Assembly (NCBI RefSeq): GCF_018642165.1
Contig: NZ_JAHHZM010000006.1
Coordinates: 1 to 64,000, forward strand
DNA: 64,000 nt
Reading direction: 5' to 3'
DNA from: Echinicola shivajiensis
Lineage (GTDB): Bacteria > Bacteroidota > Bacteroidia > Cytophagales > Cyclobacteriaceae
Position 1 is the stretch's first letter. Each line of letters begins with the position of its first letter. The notes beneath the pieces were generated by a model. It ran no database searches. It worked only from the letters and a program-made list of their open reading frames with translations, and had not been told where the DNA came from. Positions 26,356-36,453 of this stretch are shown here, piece after piece. The translations under genes were made by a program, and so were the position numbers.

Positions 26356-28968
26356 CTATTGAAATTTTTCAAAATACACCTCAAAGGTAGTTCCTTTGCC
26401 CACTTCACTTTCTACTTCTATTTTACCTCCTAAGGCGTCCACTTGACTTTTGGTAATGAAAAGACCAATACCTCTTGATTCAGGGTGTCTATGGAAGGTC
26501 TTATACATCCCAAAAAGATCTTTTCTATTCCGCTCTAAATCAATTCCTAATCCATTGTCCTTAAAGGTTAGAACCACATAGTCTCCTTGTTCATGGCAAT
26601 TAATTTCTAACTTGTCTTCTTTTCCATTTGAACGGTATTTAATACCATTGGTCAAGAAATTGAGGATGATACTGTCCAGATAAGCAGGAAGCCCTAGTAT
26701 CTGGGGGCCCGGTTCTATTCTGTTGATGATTTTTACTTGGGCAGATTTTGCTAAAGCTGAAATGTTCTCTATTCCTTTATTAATGGAGTCATAGACCGAG
26801 ATGCGTTTTAGGTTTTGCTTTACAGAAGTGTTTATTAAAGCTACCTCATTTAAATGGTAAATAGTCTCGGAAAGATTTTTTGAAGCTTGCTTTAAATGGG
26901 AAATTGTTGGGAACTCTTTTAATTCAGGTTTTTCATCCAATACAATATCTATCATGAAATCGATATTTCCTGAATGTGATTTTAGGTTATGCGAAACGAT
27001 ATGGGCAAAGTTTTGTAACCTGTTGTTTTGCTCTTGGGTTGTGTTTAATAGTGTCTGGATCTTTTGCTGGGCTTTCTTTAATTCCGTAATATCAATTATT
27101 TGGGAAATAAAATACATGGGGTGATTCTTGACATCTCTGACCAAGGACACTGCCAGAATGATATTAACGATATCGCCATTTTTGTGGAAGTATCGTTTTT
27201 CCATCTGATAGTTTTCTCTTTTGCCTGCCAATAATTCTTCACAAAAAGCCAAATCTGTTTCTAGGTCATCAGGGTGAGTGATTTCTGCAAATGTTAACTT
27301 AAGCAGCTCTTCTGAAGAATATCCTATTATTTTACATAACTTTTTATTTACCTTTAACCAATAACCTTCCAGACTGACAAGCCCCATTCCAATCCCCGAA
27401 TTGGAAAAATTTCTGAGGAATGAAAGTTCACTGATCTTTAGCTTTTCTTCATTTACTTTTTGTTGGGTGATATCTTCTGCAGACATGATAAATCCTCCTA
27501 CTTTACCATTATCACCTATCCAAGGACTTGCTTCCCATTTAAGCCATTGTACACTCCCTTCTTTGGTTAATTTATAAGCTTCTTCAGAGTGATTGTTCCC
27601 TCTGATGCAGTGTTCCTTGATTTCTTCTATTTTGTCTTTAGCTTCAGGAAAAGTGTCAAGGAGGGTGAGCTTATCCATTTTACCTTCCTCCACATGAAAG
27701 ATTTGTAACCATTTTTGAGAAGCACCAATATACCGAAAGTCTAGGTTGACCATTGCAAGTGCAGAGGGTGCATGTTTAATAAAGAGACTTTGGTTTTCTG
27801 TTATTTGCTTACTGGTGGTAATGTCCCGGTGAGTCCCAAACATAAGCAGGGGTTTTCCGTCTGGTGTCCAGGAAAATACCTTTCCTTTGTCCATAATCCA
27901 GATCCAATGCCCATCTTTGTGCTTTACCCTACATTCACATTTATAAAAATCTGTTTTTCCTGAAAAGTATTGCTCCAGCTTTTTGCGTGATTTTATTAGA
28001 TCATCAGGATGGATGAATTTTTCAAGTGTATTGATGGATAATGGTTGAAGTTCATTTAATGAATAGCCCAACATTTTGGCCCATCGTTCATTAAAAATAG
28101 TTTCTCCTGTTTGAATATTCCATTCCCAGGTGCCAATATTGGTGCCCTTGATGACATTATTAAGCTTTTCTCTTTCCTTGGTAAGTTTGAGGCTTTGAAC
28201 TTTTTGTTTATCGATATCTTGAATAGTACCATAAAATTCCAAGACTTGACCTTCGTGGATTTGTGGAATGCCAATAATTTTGATCCAATGCCTGTTCCCG
28301 TTTAAACCAAGAATGGGTACTTCTAACTCGAAAGGGCTGTTGTTTTCTATCGCCTGCCGGCTACTGTTAATTATTAATTGTTTGTCATTATAGTTCTCCA
28401 ATTTATTTAAACAGGCCTTTAGCGGAGGCTGACAATCATTTTTAATTTCTAGTATCTTCTTGGTTACTTTTCCTAGATCAAGATTTAATGTTTTGAGCTT
28501 AAGGCTCCAATACCCAATGGCAGCTGCTGTATTGCATTGTTCTAGTATTTCTTCCTTTTTTTTGAGTTCACTGAGGTCTGTATGAGCTCCCAGCATCCTA
28601 ATGGCTTTGCCACTTTGATCCCTAAGGGCCATTCCTCGACATCTTATCCATACAGTGTGACCTTCCTTATGGCGGTATCTAACGATTTGATCATATGGAT
28701 GATCTGGATTACTACAGTGTTTTTCGAAATTAACCCGGACATTTTTGAGATCCTCCTCAAAAATAATATTTTGCCATGCCGCAGATTTATGTGGCATGGA
28801 ATCAGGGTCATAGCCTAAGGTCGACCAGAACTTATCATCCATCCATTCGTTTTCTGGGTTTTCTATGTCCCAATACCACACTCCATCCAATGAGGATTCT
28901 TTGATAAAATCAAATATTGAATCATCCTTTTGAAGCAAATCCTTAAGCTCTTTCTCTAAGTAGTTCAT
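26356..28968 (-). CDS. Cytosolic sensor histidine kinase with five PAS domains
   Basis: An 870-aa kinase with no membrane segments. Five PAS/PAC units can be seen at about 15-140, 140-255, 265-390, 392-510 and 515-640; several end in the DIT- or DLS-type PAC finish (GTHRDITTSK, SAEDITQQK, QIIDITELK). The phosphorylated histidine is H660 in the H-box HIVSHNLKSHSGNI. The ATPase domain has NGIKYRS (N box), FKDNGLGID (G1) and SRGIGLFITKS (G2). The signal is unknown; PAS multiplicity suggests redox, light or small-molecule input. The CheY-like gene at 25420 is the likely partner. Confidence 0.93.
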   Translation of the reverse strand: MNYLEKELKDLLQKDDSIFDFIKESSLDGVWYWDIENPENEWMDDKFWSTLGYDPDSMPHKSAAWQNIIFEEDLKNVRVNFEKHCSNPDHPYDQIVRYRHKEGHTVWIRCRGMALRDQSGKAIRMLGAHTDLSELKKKEEILEQCNTAAAIGYWSLKLKTLNLDLGKVTKKILEIKNDCQPPLKACLNKLENYNDKQLIINSSRQAIENNSPFELEVPILGLNGNRHWIKIIGIPQIHEGQVLEFYGTIQDIDKQKVQSLKLTKEREKLNNVIKGTNIGTWEWNIQTGETIFNERWAKMLGYSLNELQPLSINTLEKFIHPDDLIKSRKKLEQYFSGKTDFYKCECRVKHKDGHWIWIMDKGKVFSWTPDGKPLLMFGTHRDITTSKQITENQSLFIKHAPSALAMVNLDFRYIGASQKWLQIFHVEEGKMDKLTLLDTFPEAKDKIEEIKEHCIRGNNHSEEAYKLTKEGSVQWLKWEASPWIGDNGKVGGFIMSAEDITQQKVNEEKLKISELSFLRNFSNSGIGMGLVSLEGYWLKVNKKLCKIIGYSSEELLKLTFAEITHPDDLETDLAFCEELLAGKRENYQMEKRYFHKNGDIVNIILAVSLVRDVKNHPMYFISQIIDITELKKAQQKIQTLLNTTQEQNNRLQNFAHIVSHNLKSHSGNIDFMIDIVLDEKPELKEFPTISHLKQASKNLSETIYHLNEVALINTSVKQNLKRISVYDSINKGIENISALAKSAQVKIINRIEPGPQILGLPAYLDSIILNFLTNGIKYRSNGKEDKLEINCHEQGDYVVLTFKDNGLGIDLERNRKDLFGMYKTFHRHPESRGIGLFITKSQVDALGGKIEVESEVGKGTTFEVYFEKFQ

Positions 28969-29163
28969 CGGGTAAAGCCCTTTCTCTTATTAAAAATTAA
29001 ATGCGTTTGATATTCCTAATCAAGAGGTGTTCTCATGATTATTTAGGGAATTTCTGCAATTATCAATTTCATTTTTGATTAGCTAAGACGATTTGATAAA
29101 TCGATCTAAAGTTTAATGATTTTTATTGAAAATTTTAAGACCTTGAAGTGAAAATCAGTGGAG

Positions 29164-30288
29164 CTAAAACCATTTTTTAATTTTGAAATAGGTCAACATT
29201 ACAATGGTAATAATGATCATTACGATCCACATGATATAATAACTGTACTGGTAATGTAATTCTGGGAGTACATCAAAATTGGTCCCATAAATCCCCGCAA
29301 TAAAAGTCAAAGGAATAAAAATAACCGAGAAGATGGTTAGGAACTTCATGATATCATTTAATTTGGAACTAATGGTAGTGTGATAGATATTCAGCTGATC
29401 GGATAACATTTCCCTGTAATTATCAGAGGTTTCAGTAGCATGGCTGATATTGGTCTGAAGTTCCCTGAAGTATATTTCATTTTCATCATCAATCAGGTCC
29501 GTATCAAGCTTGGCCAGTGACAATATCATTTCCTTTGCAGGTTGTACACATTTCCTGATGAAGTTAAGCTCTCTTTTATACCGGTTGATTTGATTAATGA
29601 TTTTTTTGCTTTGATTGGTAAGAAGCATATCTTCCAAATCCTCTATTTTATCTCCCAATATACCGAGGTTGTAGATATAATTATCAATGACAACATCCAA
29701 TAGGGTAAAGGCCAAATAATCAGTTCCAGAACTTCTAATGCGTCGTTTGTGCATTCTTATTCTCTCCCTTACTGGTTCGAATACATCTCCCTTTCTTTCC
29801 TGAAAAGAAATCAACAGCTTATCCAAAATTACCAAGCTTAAATTCTCAGCCATTAATTGGTCAGTCTCCGAATCCCGATATAACATTTTAAGGGATATAA
29901 AGATGCAGGTTTCATAGTCCTGGACTGTTGGTCTAGCCTGGGTATCCATTACAGTGGACAAAATGAGTTTTTGCAGGTCAAAGCCTTTGTGGATATAATC
30001 CATTATGAGGGCATCATGGAGACCATCAATATTTAACCAAGTAACAGTTTTGGTTTTGGCAAATGACAAAGTCTCAGCTATATTTTCAATGGATTTTTCG
30101 GTCAGCTTTTCAGCATCATAGTCTATGATTCTTAAATGGACTTTGTCAGATTTCCTTATTCCCCGAAACAATAACTCATCAGGGGAAATACCAATTTCCT
30201 CTTTTTGCTTTTTAATGAATTTAAAAGGATTAGAAGGCAAGTGAATTTTAGGTTTAATCATATTAGAAAAATTTTTGGCCGATTTCAT
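29164..30288 (-). CDS. corA: CorA-family Mg2+/Co2+ transporter
   Basis: A 374-aa inner-membrane divalent-cation channel. The long cytoplasmic N-terminal domain ends in a helical neck (NRYKRELNFIRKCVQPAKEM). The last 60 residues hold two membrane helices with the pore signature between and before them. The usual YGMNF motif appears as YGTNF in FIAGIYGTNFD, a common replacement in the wider family that may alter selectivity. A basic KIKKWF tail ends the protein. It is a single gene, with topB 162 bp upstream on the same strand. Confidence 0.93.
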   Translation of the reverse strand: MKSAKNFSNMIKPKIHLPSNPFKFIKKQKEEIGISPDELLFRGIRKSDKVHLRIIDYDAEKLTEKSIENIAETLSFAKTKTVTWLNIDGLHDALIMDYIHKGFDLQKLILSTVMDTQARPTVQDYETCIFISLKMLYRDSETDQLMAENLSLVILDKLLISFQERKGDVFEPVRERIRMHKRRIRSSGTDYLAFTLLDVVIDNYIYNLGILGDKIEDLEDMLLTNQSKKIINQINRYKRELNFIRKCVQPAKEMILSLAKLDTDLIDDENEIYFRELQTNISHATETSDNYREMLSDQLNIYHTTISSKLNDIMKFLTIFSVIFIPLTFIAGIYGTNFDVLPELHYQYSYYIMWIVMIIITIVMLTYFKIKKWF

Positions 30289-30450
30289 TCATGACAAGAT
30301 ATGTTTTTTTTGGGTTTTATCACCTTTTAAATATTTGCAGATAATGAAAAAAAGTACGTTTATCTACCATATGATTTAGCTTGTTTAAATTATTTAAAGA
30401 AAATTAATTTAAAAAATATAAGGTTATTTGACCTGTTTTAATTTCCTCTT

Positions 30451-32793
30451 TTAACTACTGATAATTTCCAATACGAGCTTTTTGGTGAGCGGCCGACCAT
30501 TCGCTATGGTTTTGATATCTTGAAATGCAAACCTGAAATCACAGCCTGATTTCCATTCACTACATCCATAAGCAGTCTTACCTTTTATAATTGTTCCTTT
30601 TTTGCATTTAGGACAAGAGGGCATTTTATTATCATCGGTTTTCTTTGGCTTCTCTTCCTTTGACTCAAGCTCAAACTGAAAGTCTCCAGTTAATTTTATG
30701 ATACCATTCACCTTTTGACCATTGAGCATAAATCCTTTTAATTGGGTAGTGGCCTTTTTTTCAATGAGACGTTGGACTTGCTTATCTGTCAGTTTTTTCT
30801 CCAAGAATGTAAAAGGAAAACGGATATTGCATCCTGACTTCCAGTTGCTGCAGCCATAGGCAGATTTTCCCTTGATGATATGTCCTTTATTACATTTTGG
30901 ACAACTTACTTCCTCGATGCTTTTAGCGCTCTTTTTTGGTTTTTGTGTTGGGGCAGATTTGGCCTCAGTGTTTTTTGTTGTAGCTTTTGCAGGAGGTTCT
31001 GGGGCAGCCAATCTTGGTTTGCCTGTTTCTTGGCGCACTTCATGCACCAGCTCAGCTACCATGCTTTTCATATTGTGGATGAACTTGATCGCACTGAATT
31101 CACCCTCTTCAATTTCCTTGAGTTGCTTTTCCCACTGTCCTGTTAGTTCAGCTGATTTCAATAGCTCATTTTGGATGGTGCCGATCAATTGTATCCCCAT
31201 TTCAGTTGGAACAACTTGGTTCTTTCTTCTTTCTATATATTTTCTTCTAAAAAGGGTCTCTATGATACTTGCCCTTGTGGATGGCCTTCCAATGCCATTG
31301 GCCTTCATTAGGTCACGGAGTTCCTCATCTTCAACTTGTTTTCCAGCAGTTTCCATCGCCCTGAGCAGCGAGGCCTCCGTATAGGTTTTAGGTGGTTTGG
31401 TTGTCTTTTCAGTAAATGATGGCTCATGAGGTCCATGTTCCCCTTTATCAAAGGAAGGTAAGATGCCTTCTTCATCTTCTTTGTCTTCTTCCTCCTTATT
31501 TTTCTTTGAGTCCTTGGGAAATAATACTCTCCACCCTTCATCAAGAATTTCTTTGCCTTTAGCCTGGAAGGTGACTTCTTCTACAGCTGCATTTACCTGT
31601 GTTTTGGCCACTTTACAATCGGGATAGAACACAGCAATAAAGCGTCTTACGATAATATCATAAACCTTTTGTTCTGCATTTGGTAATGGCTTTTGTTCAC
31701 CGGTAGGAATAATGGCATGGTGATCGGTTACCTTTTTGTCATTGAAAACCTTGGTGGACTTTCTGATCTTCTTGCCCAATAAAGGTGCTGTATAGTGGGA
31801 ATAATTGCTAAGTCCTTTCAAAATCCCAGGAACCTTAGGGTACATATCATTGGGCAGGAAGGTGGTGTCTACCCTCGGATAGGTGACCACTTTCATCTCA
31901 TATAGCTTCTGTACCAGTTTAAGAGTGGTGTCAGCGGTAAAACTGAATTTATTATTACAGTACACCTGCAAGCTGGTCAGGTCAAATAATTTTGGTGCAT
32001 ATTCCTTGCCTTCCTTTTTTTCAACATCAGTTATAAAAAGGTCTTTACCACTCACTTGCTCAAGCAGCTTTTCCCCATCTTCCTTTTTGAAGAATTTACC
32101 TTCAGTACTACTGAATTTGGTGTCCCGATAAAGGGTTTGAAGTTCCCAATAAGGTTCCGGCTTGAAGTTTTCTATTTCATGATGCCGTTGGACAAGCATG
32201 GCTAGGGTAGGAGTTTGCACTCTTCCAATGGAAAGAACTTGTTTGTACCCGCCATATTTAAGTGTATATAGTCTTGTAGCATTCATCCCCAAAAGCCAAT
32301 CACCGATGGCCCTTGAACTTCCCGCATAAAAGAGGTTGTCAAAATCCTCCGCAGGCTTCAGATTATCAAAGCCTGATTGAATTGACTCAGTGGTCAATGA
32401 TGAAATCCATAGGCGCTGAACTGGACCTTTGTAGTCTGCCTGTTTCATCACCCAACGTTGGATAAGTTCTCCTTCTTGGCCGGCATCACCACAGTTGATA
32501 ACCAATTCAGCTTGCTTGAATAACTGTTGGATGACCTTGAACTGCTTCTTTACCCCACTGTCATCTATGACTTTGGTCTCAAACCTTGTGGGCAACATGG
32601 GCAGAGTGTACAGGTCCCATCGCTTCCAACTGGTGTTATAATCCTCAGGAGGATAAAGCGTGCAGAAATGCCCGAATGTCCAAGTGACCTGATAGCCATT
32701 TCCTTCAAAGTACCCGTCTTTTCTGGTATTGGCCCCAATGACTTGGGCGATCTCTTTGGCTACACTGGGTTTTTCGGCGATGCAAACTTTCAT
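30451..32793 (-). CDS. topB: DNA topoisomerase III (type IA) with two C-terminal zinc-ribbon-like repeats
   Basis: A 780-aa type IA topoisomerase that relaxes and decatenates DNA by single-strand passage. The Toprim domain opens with KVCIAEKPSVAKEIA and has CGDAGQEGELI near residue 101. The active-site tyrosine is Y305 in VTYPRVDTTFLP. The domain-order motifs SIGRVQTPTLAM and GIGRPSTRASIIETL are present. After a lysine/proline-rich linker (about 605-630) there are two related C-terminal modules with CPKCNKGHIIKGKSAYGC and CPKCKKGTIIKGKTAYGC, each with four cysteines. It is probably co-transcribed with ychJ, which ends 74 bp upstream. Confidence 0.95.
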   Translation of the reverse strand: MKVCIAEKPSVAKEIAQVIGANTRKDGYFEGNGYQVTWTFGHFCTLYPPEDYNTSWKRWDLYTLPMLPTRFETKVIDDSGVKKQFKVIQQLFKQAELVINCGDAGQEGELIQRWVMKQADYKGPVQRLWISSLTTESIQSGFDNLKPAEDFDNLFYAGSSRAIGDWLLGMNATRLYTLKYGGYKQVLSIGRVQTPTLAMLVQRHHEIENFKPEPYWELQTLYRDTKFSSTEGKFFKKEDGEKLLEQVSGKDLFITDVEKKEGKEYAPKLFDLTSLQVYCNNKFSFTADTTLKLVQKLYEMKVVTYPRVDTTFLPNDMYPKVPGILKGLSNYSHYTAPLLGKKIRKSTKVFNDKKVTDHHAIIPTGEQKPLPNAEQKVYDIIVRRFIAVFYPDCKVAKTQVNAAVEEVTFQAKGKEILDEGWRVLFPKDSKKNKEEEDKEDEEGILPSFDKGEHGPHEPSFTEKTTKPPKTYTEASLLRAMETAGKQVEDEELRDLMKANGIGRPSTRASIIETLFRRKYIERRKNQVVPTEMGIQLIGTIQNELLKSAELTGQWEKQLKEIEEGEFSAIKFIHNMKSMVAELVHEVRQETGKPRLAAPEPPAKATTKNTEAKSAPTQKPKKSAKSIEEVSCPKCNKGHIIKGKSAYGCSNWKSGCNIRFPFTFLEKKLTDKQVQRLIEKKATTQLKGFMLNGQKVNGIIKLTGDFQFELESKEEKPKKTDDNKMPSCPKCKKGTIIKGKTAYGCSEWKSGCDFRFAFQDIKTIANGRPLTKKLVLEIISS

Positions 32794-32867
32794 GGAAACT
32801 GGAAAACAGGATTTGAATATTTCCTGATGAATAAATTGAAAGGGTTAAAAATAAAGAACAATAATGG

Positions 32868-33347
32868 TTAGCCACAACATTTTTTAAACTTCTTGCCACT
32901 TCCACAGGGACAAGGATCATTGCGGGAAATCTTTTGGGATTGTACCGAAGTTGGTTTTGGGAAACTTCCTTCCAGATAATACCATTTGTTGTCCTCTTTT
33001 AAGAATAAGGACCTTTCGTGATGGATATGGACTTTTCCATCAGGGGCTATAAAATGAGCTTTGAATTCCACTAATCCCTCATTATCTGAGGAATTACCCT
33101 TATTGGTATGTATTATTTCCAGTTTTGTCCATCGGTTTTCTTTGGACCAATTTTGAATATCCTCAAGCCGATATTGGCTACGGACCTTGGGATGGGAAGT
33201 CTGATGGATATAAGCTGCTTCACCTACACAATATGCTGTATAGCGGGATCGCATAAGTTCTTCAGCAGTTTCTGCGGAATGGTTTTCTATAATAGGTTTA
33301 CAGCAATGTTGGAAATGTCGTCCCGATCCACAATAACAATCAATCAT
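32868..33347 (-). CDS. ychJ: YchJ-family protein with two SEC-C motifs
   Basis: A 159-aa protein of the UPF0225/YchJ family. An N-terminal SEC-C zinc motif ([13 protein letters not shown]) is followed by the NTF2-like YchJ middle domain ([18 protein letters not shown]) and a second SEC-C motif at the C-terminus ([16 protein letters not shown]). SEC-C motifs bind zinc and often contact ribosomes or SecA-like partners; YchJ itself has no firmly known role. The gene is upstream of topB on the same strand. Confidence 0.92.
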   Translation of the reverse strand: MIDCYCGSGRHFQHCCKPIIENHSAETAEELMRSRYTAYCVGEAAYIHQTSHPKVRSQYRLEDIQNWSKENRWTKLEIIHTNKGNSSDNEGLVEFKAHFIAPDGKVHIHHERSLFLKEDNKWYYLEGSFPKPTSVQSQKISRNDPCPCGSGKKFKKCCG

Positions 33348-33426
33348 ATCCCTTTTTTACTTATTTATAAACTGGAAAATCCCTGCAAATATATCCATTG
33401 AATTTATGGATTAAAGCAACTTTAAA

Positions 33427-33528
33427 ATGATTTTGAAAATGTGCTTCTGTAAAAATGTAAAAGGTCCCAAACTACATGATGCAAAAGAAAGTATCAAATT
33501 ATTAAAGAAAATAGGAGGACAAGAATAA
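33427..33528 (+). CDS. Possible 33-aa small protein
   Basis: The frame ATG 33427 to TAA 33526 encodes MILKMCFCKNVKGPK..., ending KLLKKIGGQE. It has a basic, partly amphipathic composition and no known match that I recognise. It lies in the divergent region between ychJ and the sulfatase at 33620. It may be real or a chance frame. Confidence 0.2.
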   Translation: MILKMCFCKNVKGPKLHDAKESIKLLKKIGGQE

Positions 33529-33619
33529 CCAAGATTCATTTTTTTTATTCCATTAAAATTTTGTGGAGTGAAATATTACCTTGATTTTTATTCCCTAATT
33601 TTGAATTAAAGAAAATCAA

Positions 33620-35131
33620 ATGTCTTTTAACTTCGCAAAGTTGAATTATTTTCAATTAAAGTCTATCGCCCTAATCGCCCTTTTTGGTTTAATATTGCTT
33701 TCAACAGTTAGTTGCCAAGAGAAAGAACAAGCCCCGCCAAATATCCTTTTTATTGCCATAGATGATCTAAGGCCCGAGTTGGGGGCTTATGGGAAGGATT
33801 ATGTCCATTCTCCTAACCTGGACAAACTAGCAAGCCAAAGTAGTTTGTTTAAGAACCATTATGTTACTGTACCTACTTGCGGAGCCTCTAGATATAGTCT
33901 GTTGACCGGTCAATTACCTAGAACCAAAGGGGATTTGAGTAATCAGGTGGCTGCAGATAAGATTGCAGGGAAACCTGAAGGGGAAGTGCCGGAGACTTTT
34001 GTTCATCAGCTGAATAGAAACGGATATTATACTATAGGGATCGGTAAAATTTCCCATCATCCTGATGGTTATGTATATGCTTATCGAGAACCTAAAAGTG
34101 ATAAATTAGAGTTGCCTCATAGTTGGGATGAGATGCTATTTGATGCGGGTAAATGGGGAACTGGGCACAATGCTTTTTTTGGCTATGCTGATGGAAGTAA
34201 TAGAAATGACCTGAAGATGAAGGTAAAACCTTATGAAATGGCAGAGGTAGGTGATGAGGGGTATCCTGATGGGCTTACAGCAAATTTGGCTATTGAGAAG
34301 TTGAGGTATTTGAAAAAAAATAAATCTGAAGAACCTTTTTGTTTGGCGGTTGGATTCTTTAAGCCACATTTACCATTCAACGCACCAAAAAAATACTGGG
34401 ACCTTTATGATGAAGATTCCATCCCTTTAGCCCCTTTTGCAGATATTCCGGAAAATGCTTCCAAGGTCAGTTTACATGGGAGTGGAGAGTTTAATAATTA
34501 TCAGCTGGGAGAGGAAAAAGCAGGTCTTGATCATAAAATTTCAGATGCTTATGCCAAAAGGTTGCGACATGGATATCTAGCGGCAATCAGCTATGTGGAT
34601 GCGCAGGTAGGAAAGGTTTTGGAGGAACTGGAGCGCTTGGGAATGGATGAAAATACCATTGTAGTGGTTTGGGGTGATCATGGATGGCATTTGGGAGACC
34701 AACTGGTTTGGGGGAAACATACTATTTTTGAAAGAGGCCTTAAAAGTGTTCTGATGATTAAAAACCCTAAATTGGAGGGGGCTGTCATTGACAAAATTGT
34801 TAGCTCTACTGATATCTATCCTACATTGATGGACTTGGCTGGTGTAGAGACCAATTATCCTTTGGATGGAAAAAGTATGGTCCCATTGATGGAAAACCCT
34901 AATTGGGAAGATTGGAGAAATACAGCCTATGGATATTTTAGAAATGGAATTTCATTAAGGACACCTGATTACAGATTGAGTAAATATTATAGGGACCAAC
35001 AGCCCGAAATAGAGCTTTATGATCATAGAGATGATCCTAATGAAACTGTGAACATAGCCCAAGAAAATCCAGAAATAGTCGAGCAATTAATGCCACTTTG
35101 GGAGCAGGGGAATACAGGGATTTATGAATAA
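33620..35131 (+). CDS. Iduronate-2-sulfatase-like S1 sulfatase, lipoprotein
   Basis: A 503-aa formylglycine sulfatase related to iduronate-2-sulfatase (S1_7-like: AIDDLRPELGAYG, FFKPHLPFNAPKKYWDLYD, WGDHGWHLGDQLVWGKHTIFE). The lipobox is TVSC (C32). The formylglycine cysteine is C87 in CGASR, where alanine replaces the usual proline; this fits the broader C-x-(P/A)-x-R rule. It stands alone between ychJ and the export operon, with no glycosidase or SusCD beside it. TAATTTTG at 33596-33603 resembles a Bacteroidota -7 box, but no well-placed -33 box was found. Substrate is uncertain; 2-O-sulfated hexuronate or other sugars are possible. Confidence 0.93.
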   Translation: MSFNFAKLNYFQLKSIALIALFGLILLSTVSCQEKEQAPPNILFIAIDDLRPELGAYGKDYVHSPNLDKLASQSSLFKNHYVTVPTCGASRYSLLTGQLPRTKGDLSNQVAADKIAGKPEGEVPETFVHQLNRNGYYTIGIGKISHHPDGYVYAYREPKSDKLELPHSWDEMLFDAGKWGTGHNAFFGYADGSNRNDLKMKVKPYEMAEVGDEGYPDGLTANLAIEKLRYLKKNKSEEPFCLAVGFFKPHLPFNAPKKYWDLYDEDSIPLAPFADIPENASKVSLHGSGEFNNYQLGEEKAGLDHKISDAYAKRLRHGYLAAISYVDAQVGKVLEELERLGMDENTIVVVWGDHGWHLGDQLVWGKHTIFERGLKSVLMIKNPKLEGAVIDKIVSSTDIYPTLMDLAGVETNYPLDGKSMVPLMENPNWEDWRNTAYGYFRNGISLRTPDYRLSKYYRDQQPEIELYDHRDDPNETVNIAQENPEIVEQLMPLWEQGNTGIYE

Positions 35132-35168
35132 TCGTTAGTTTTTTTGAAATCCAGAGCAGCTATTCAAA

Positions 35169-35221
35169 GCTGTTCGGGATTTGTAATCCCGAACAGCAAA
35201 TTCAGCGGGATTTAGAATCCC
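35169..35221. terminator. Hairpin pair at the convergent 35131/35335 junction
   Basis: GCTGTTCGGGATT and AATCCCGAACAGC form a perfect 13-bp stem with a TGT loop (35169-35197). A second stem, GGGATT/AATCCC, follows at 35207-35221. There is no long T run, so termination on either strand is plausible but not typical; it could instead be an intergenic REP-like repeat. Confidence 0.5.
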
Positions 35222-35290
35222 TCATTTATTATAAAAAGGTGATTGGAAAACTTCACCTAGCTAAAATAATCTTGACTCATATTTAACTTA

Positions 35291-35327
35291 ATCCCTCAGT
35301 GCCCTCTGAGCCCTCTGTGGTTAAACC
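35291..35327. repeat. Dispersed intergenic CTCTGTGGTTAAA-type repeat
   Basis: The stretch CCCTCAGTGCCCTCTGAG followed by CCCTCTGTGGTTAAA resembles a widespread bacterial intergenic repeat with that ending. It abuts the 3' end of the permease gene. One copy is seen in this window. Confidence 0.45.
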
Positions 35328-35334
35328 AAACTCA

Positions 35335-36453
35335 TTAATTCGTTTTACGGTAATTCCAAATGGCCCAGGAGTTAAAGAATACCGCAAAACCAAACATGAT
35401 CAAGAAATGATTTTTCAACTGGGAAAAACCACTTCCCTTCATCACCACCATACGCATTACATCGATAAAATAAGTAACAGGATTGATCTTGGTAATAACC
35501 TTGGCCCAAACAGGCATCCCTTCAATTGGTGTAAATAGCCCGCTCATCAATAGGAAAATCATTATAAAGAAAAAGGCCAAGGACATGGCTTGCTGCTGAC
35601 TATTGGAATAAGTGGAAATCAAGAGTCCAACTCCCAAAACAGCTACCAAGTAAAGCGCCAAGAAGGCGTATAATACCAAGATGCTTCCTGCGGGCACAAT
35701 ACCATAAACTACTCGGGCCACGATAAATAGTCCAATGCTGAATATAAACATACCGATCAACCAAAAAGGGATCAGTTTGCCTAGGATAAAATGATATTTT
35801 TTGATAGGTGTTACATTGATCTGTTCTATGGTTCCTATTTCCTTTTCTTTGACCAGGTTGAGCGAGCACATATAGGATCCGACCATGGTGACCAAAAAGG
35901 CCAAAATGCCTGGAACCATATAGAGTTTGTAATTCATATGAGGGTTGAACCAATTGAGTGTGGCTATTTCAATTTGCGGGACAGAATTATTAGACATAGT
36001 TAACCAATCTTGTCGAATTTCGTGATTGAAGTTGTTGATAATATTACTTAGATAAACTCCACCAACACTGGCCTTGGTGCCATTGATGGCATTGATCGCA
36101 AGAAATAGATCTTCATGCTGTTCTCTGACAAAGTTCTTTTCAAAATCAACAGGTATTTCCAAGATGAGGTCGGCCTCGTTTTTTTCCATTATTTCATACG
36201 CTTCCTCATAGCTATTGCCAAAATTACTGAGTTTGAAATAGCCGGACGCGATGATTTTTGAAGTCAATTTTTGAGAATAGGGGGAACGGTCATGGTCAAC
36301 CACGGCTATATTGATGTTCTTTATTTCAAAGTCGGCAGCCAATGGAAGCACCAAAAGCTGGACTATTGGAATGACCAAGATCAATCTCAGGATGATAGGG
36401 TTCCTGAATATTTGCTTGAATTCTTTGCGCAATAGAAATCTCAGGGTTTTCAT
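35335..36453 (-). CDS. ABC-2 type permease (YbhR/YhhJ-like)
   Basis: A 372-aa inner-membrane subunit of a drug or lipophilic-compound exporter. It has one N-terminal membrane helix (ILRLILVIPIVQLLVLPLA), a long periplasmic loop (about 45-175) and five C-terminal helices with the EKEIGTIEQINVTPIKKYHF coupling segment. It is the last gene of a seven-gene operon and overlaps the preceding permease by 4 bp. It should pair with the second permease to form the transmembrane channel. Confidence 0.92.
   Translation of the reverse strand: MKTLRFLLRKEFKQIFRNPIILRLILVIPIVQLLVLPLAADFEIKNINIAVVDHDRSPYSQKLTSKIIASGYFKLSNFGNSYEEAYEIMEKNEADLILEIPVDFEKNFVREQHEDLFLAINAINGTKASVGGVYLSNIINNFNHEIRQDWLTMSNNSVPQIEIATLNWFNPHMNYKLYMVPGILAFLVTMVGSYMCSLNLVKEKEIGTIEQINVTPIKKYHFILGKLIPFWLIGMFIFSIGLFIVARVVYGIVPAGSILVLYAFLALYLVAVLGVGLLISTYSNSQQQAMSLAFFFIMIFLLMSGLFTPIEGMPVWAKVITKINPVTYFIDVMRMVVMKGSGFSQLKNHFLIMFGFAVFFNSWAIWNYRKTN

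Noticed and set aside
30872-31384. 170-aa plus-strand open frame
   Set aside because: It is antisense to topB and rich in serine and cysteine, as expected of a shadow frame.
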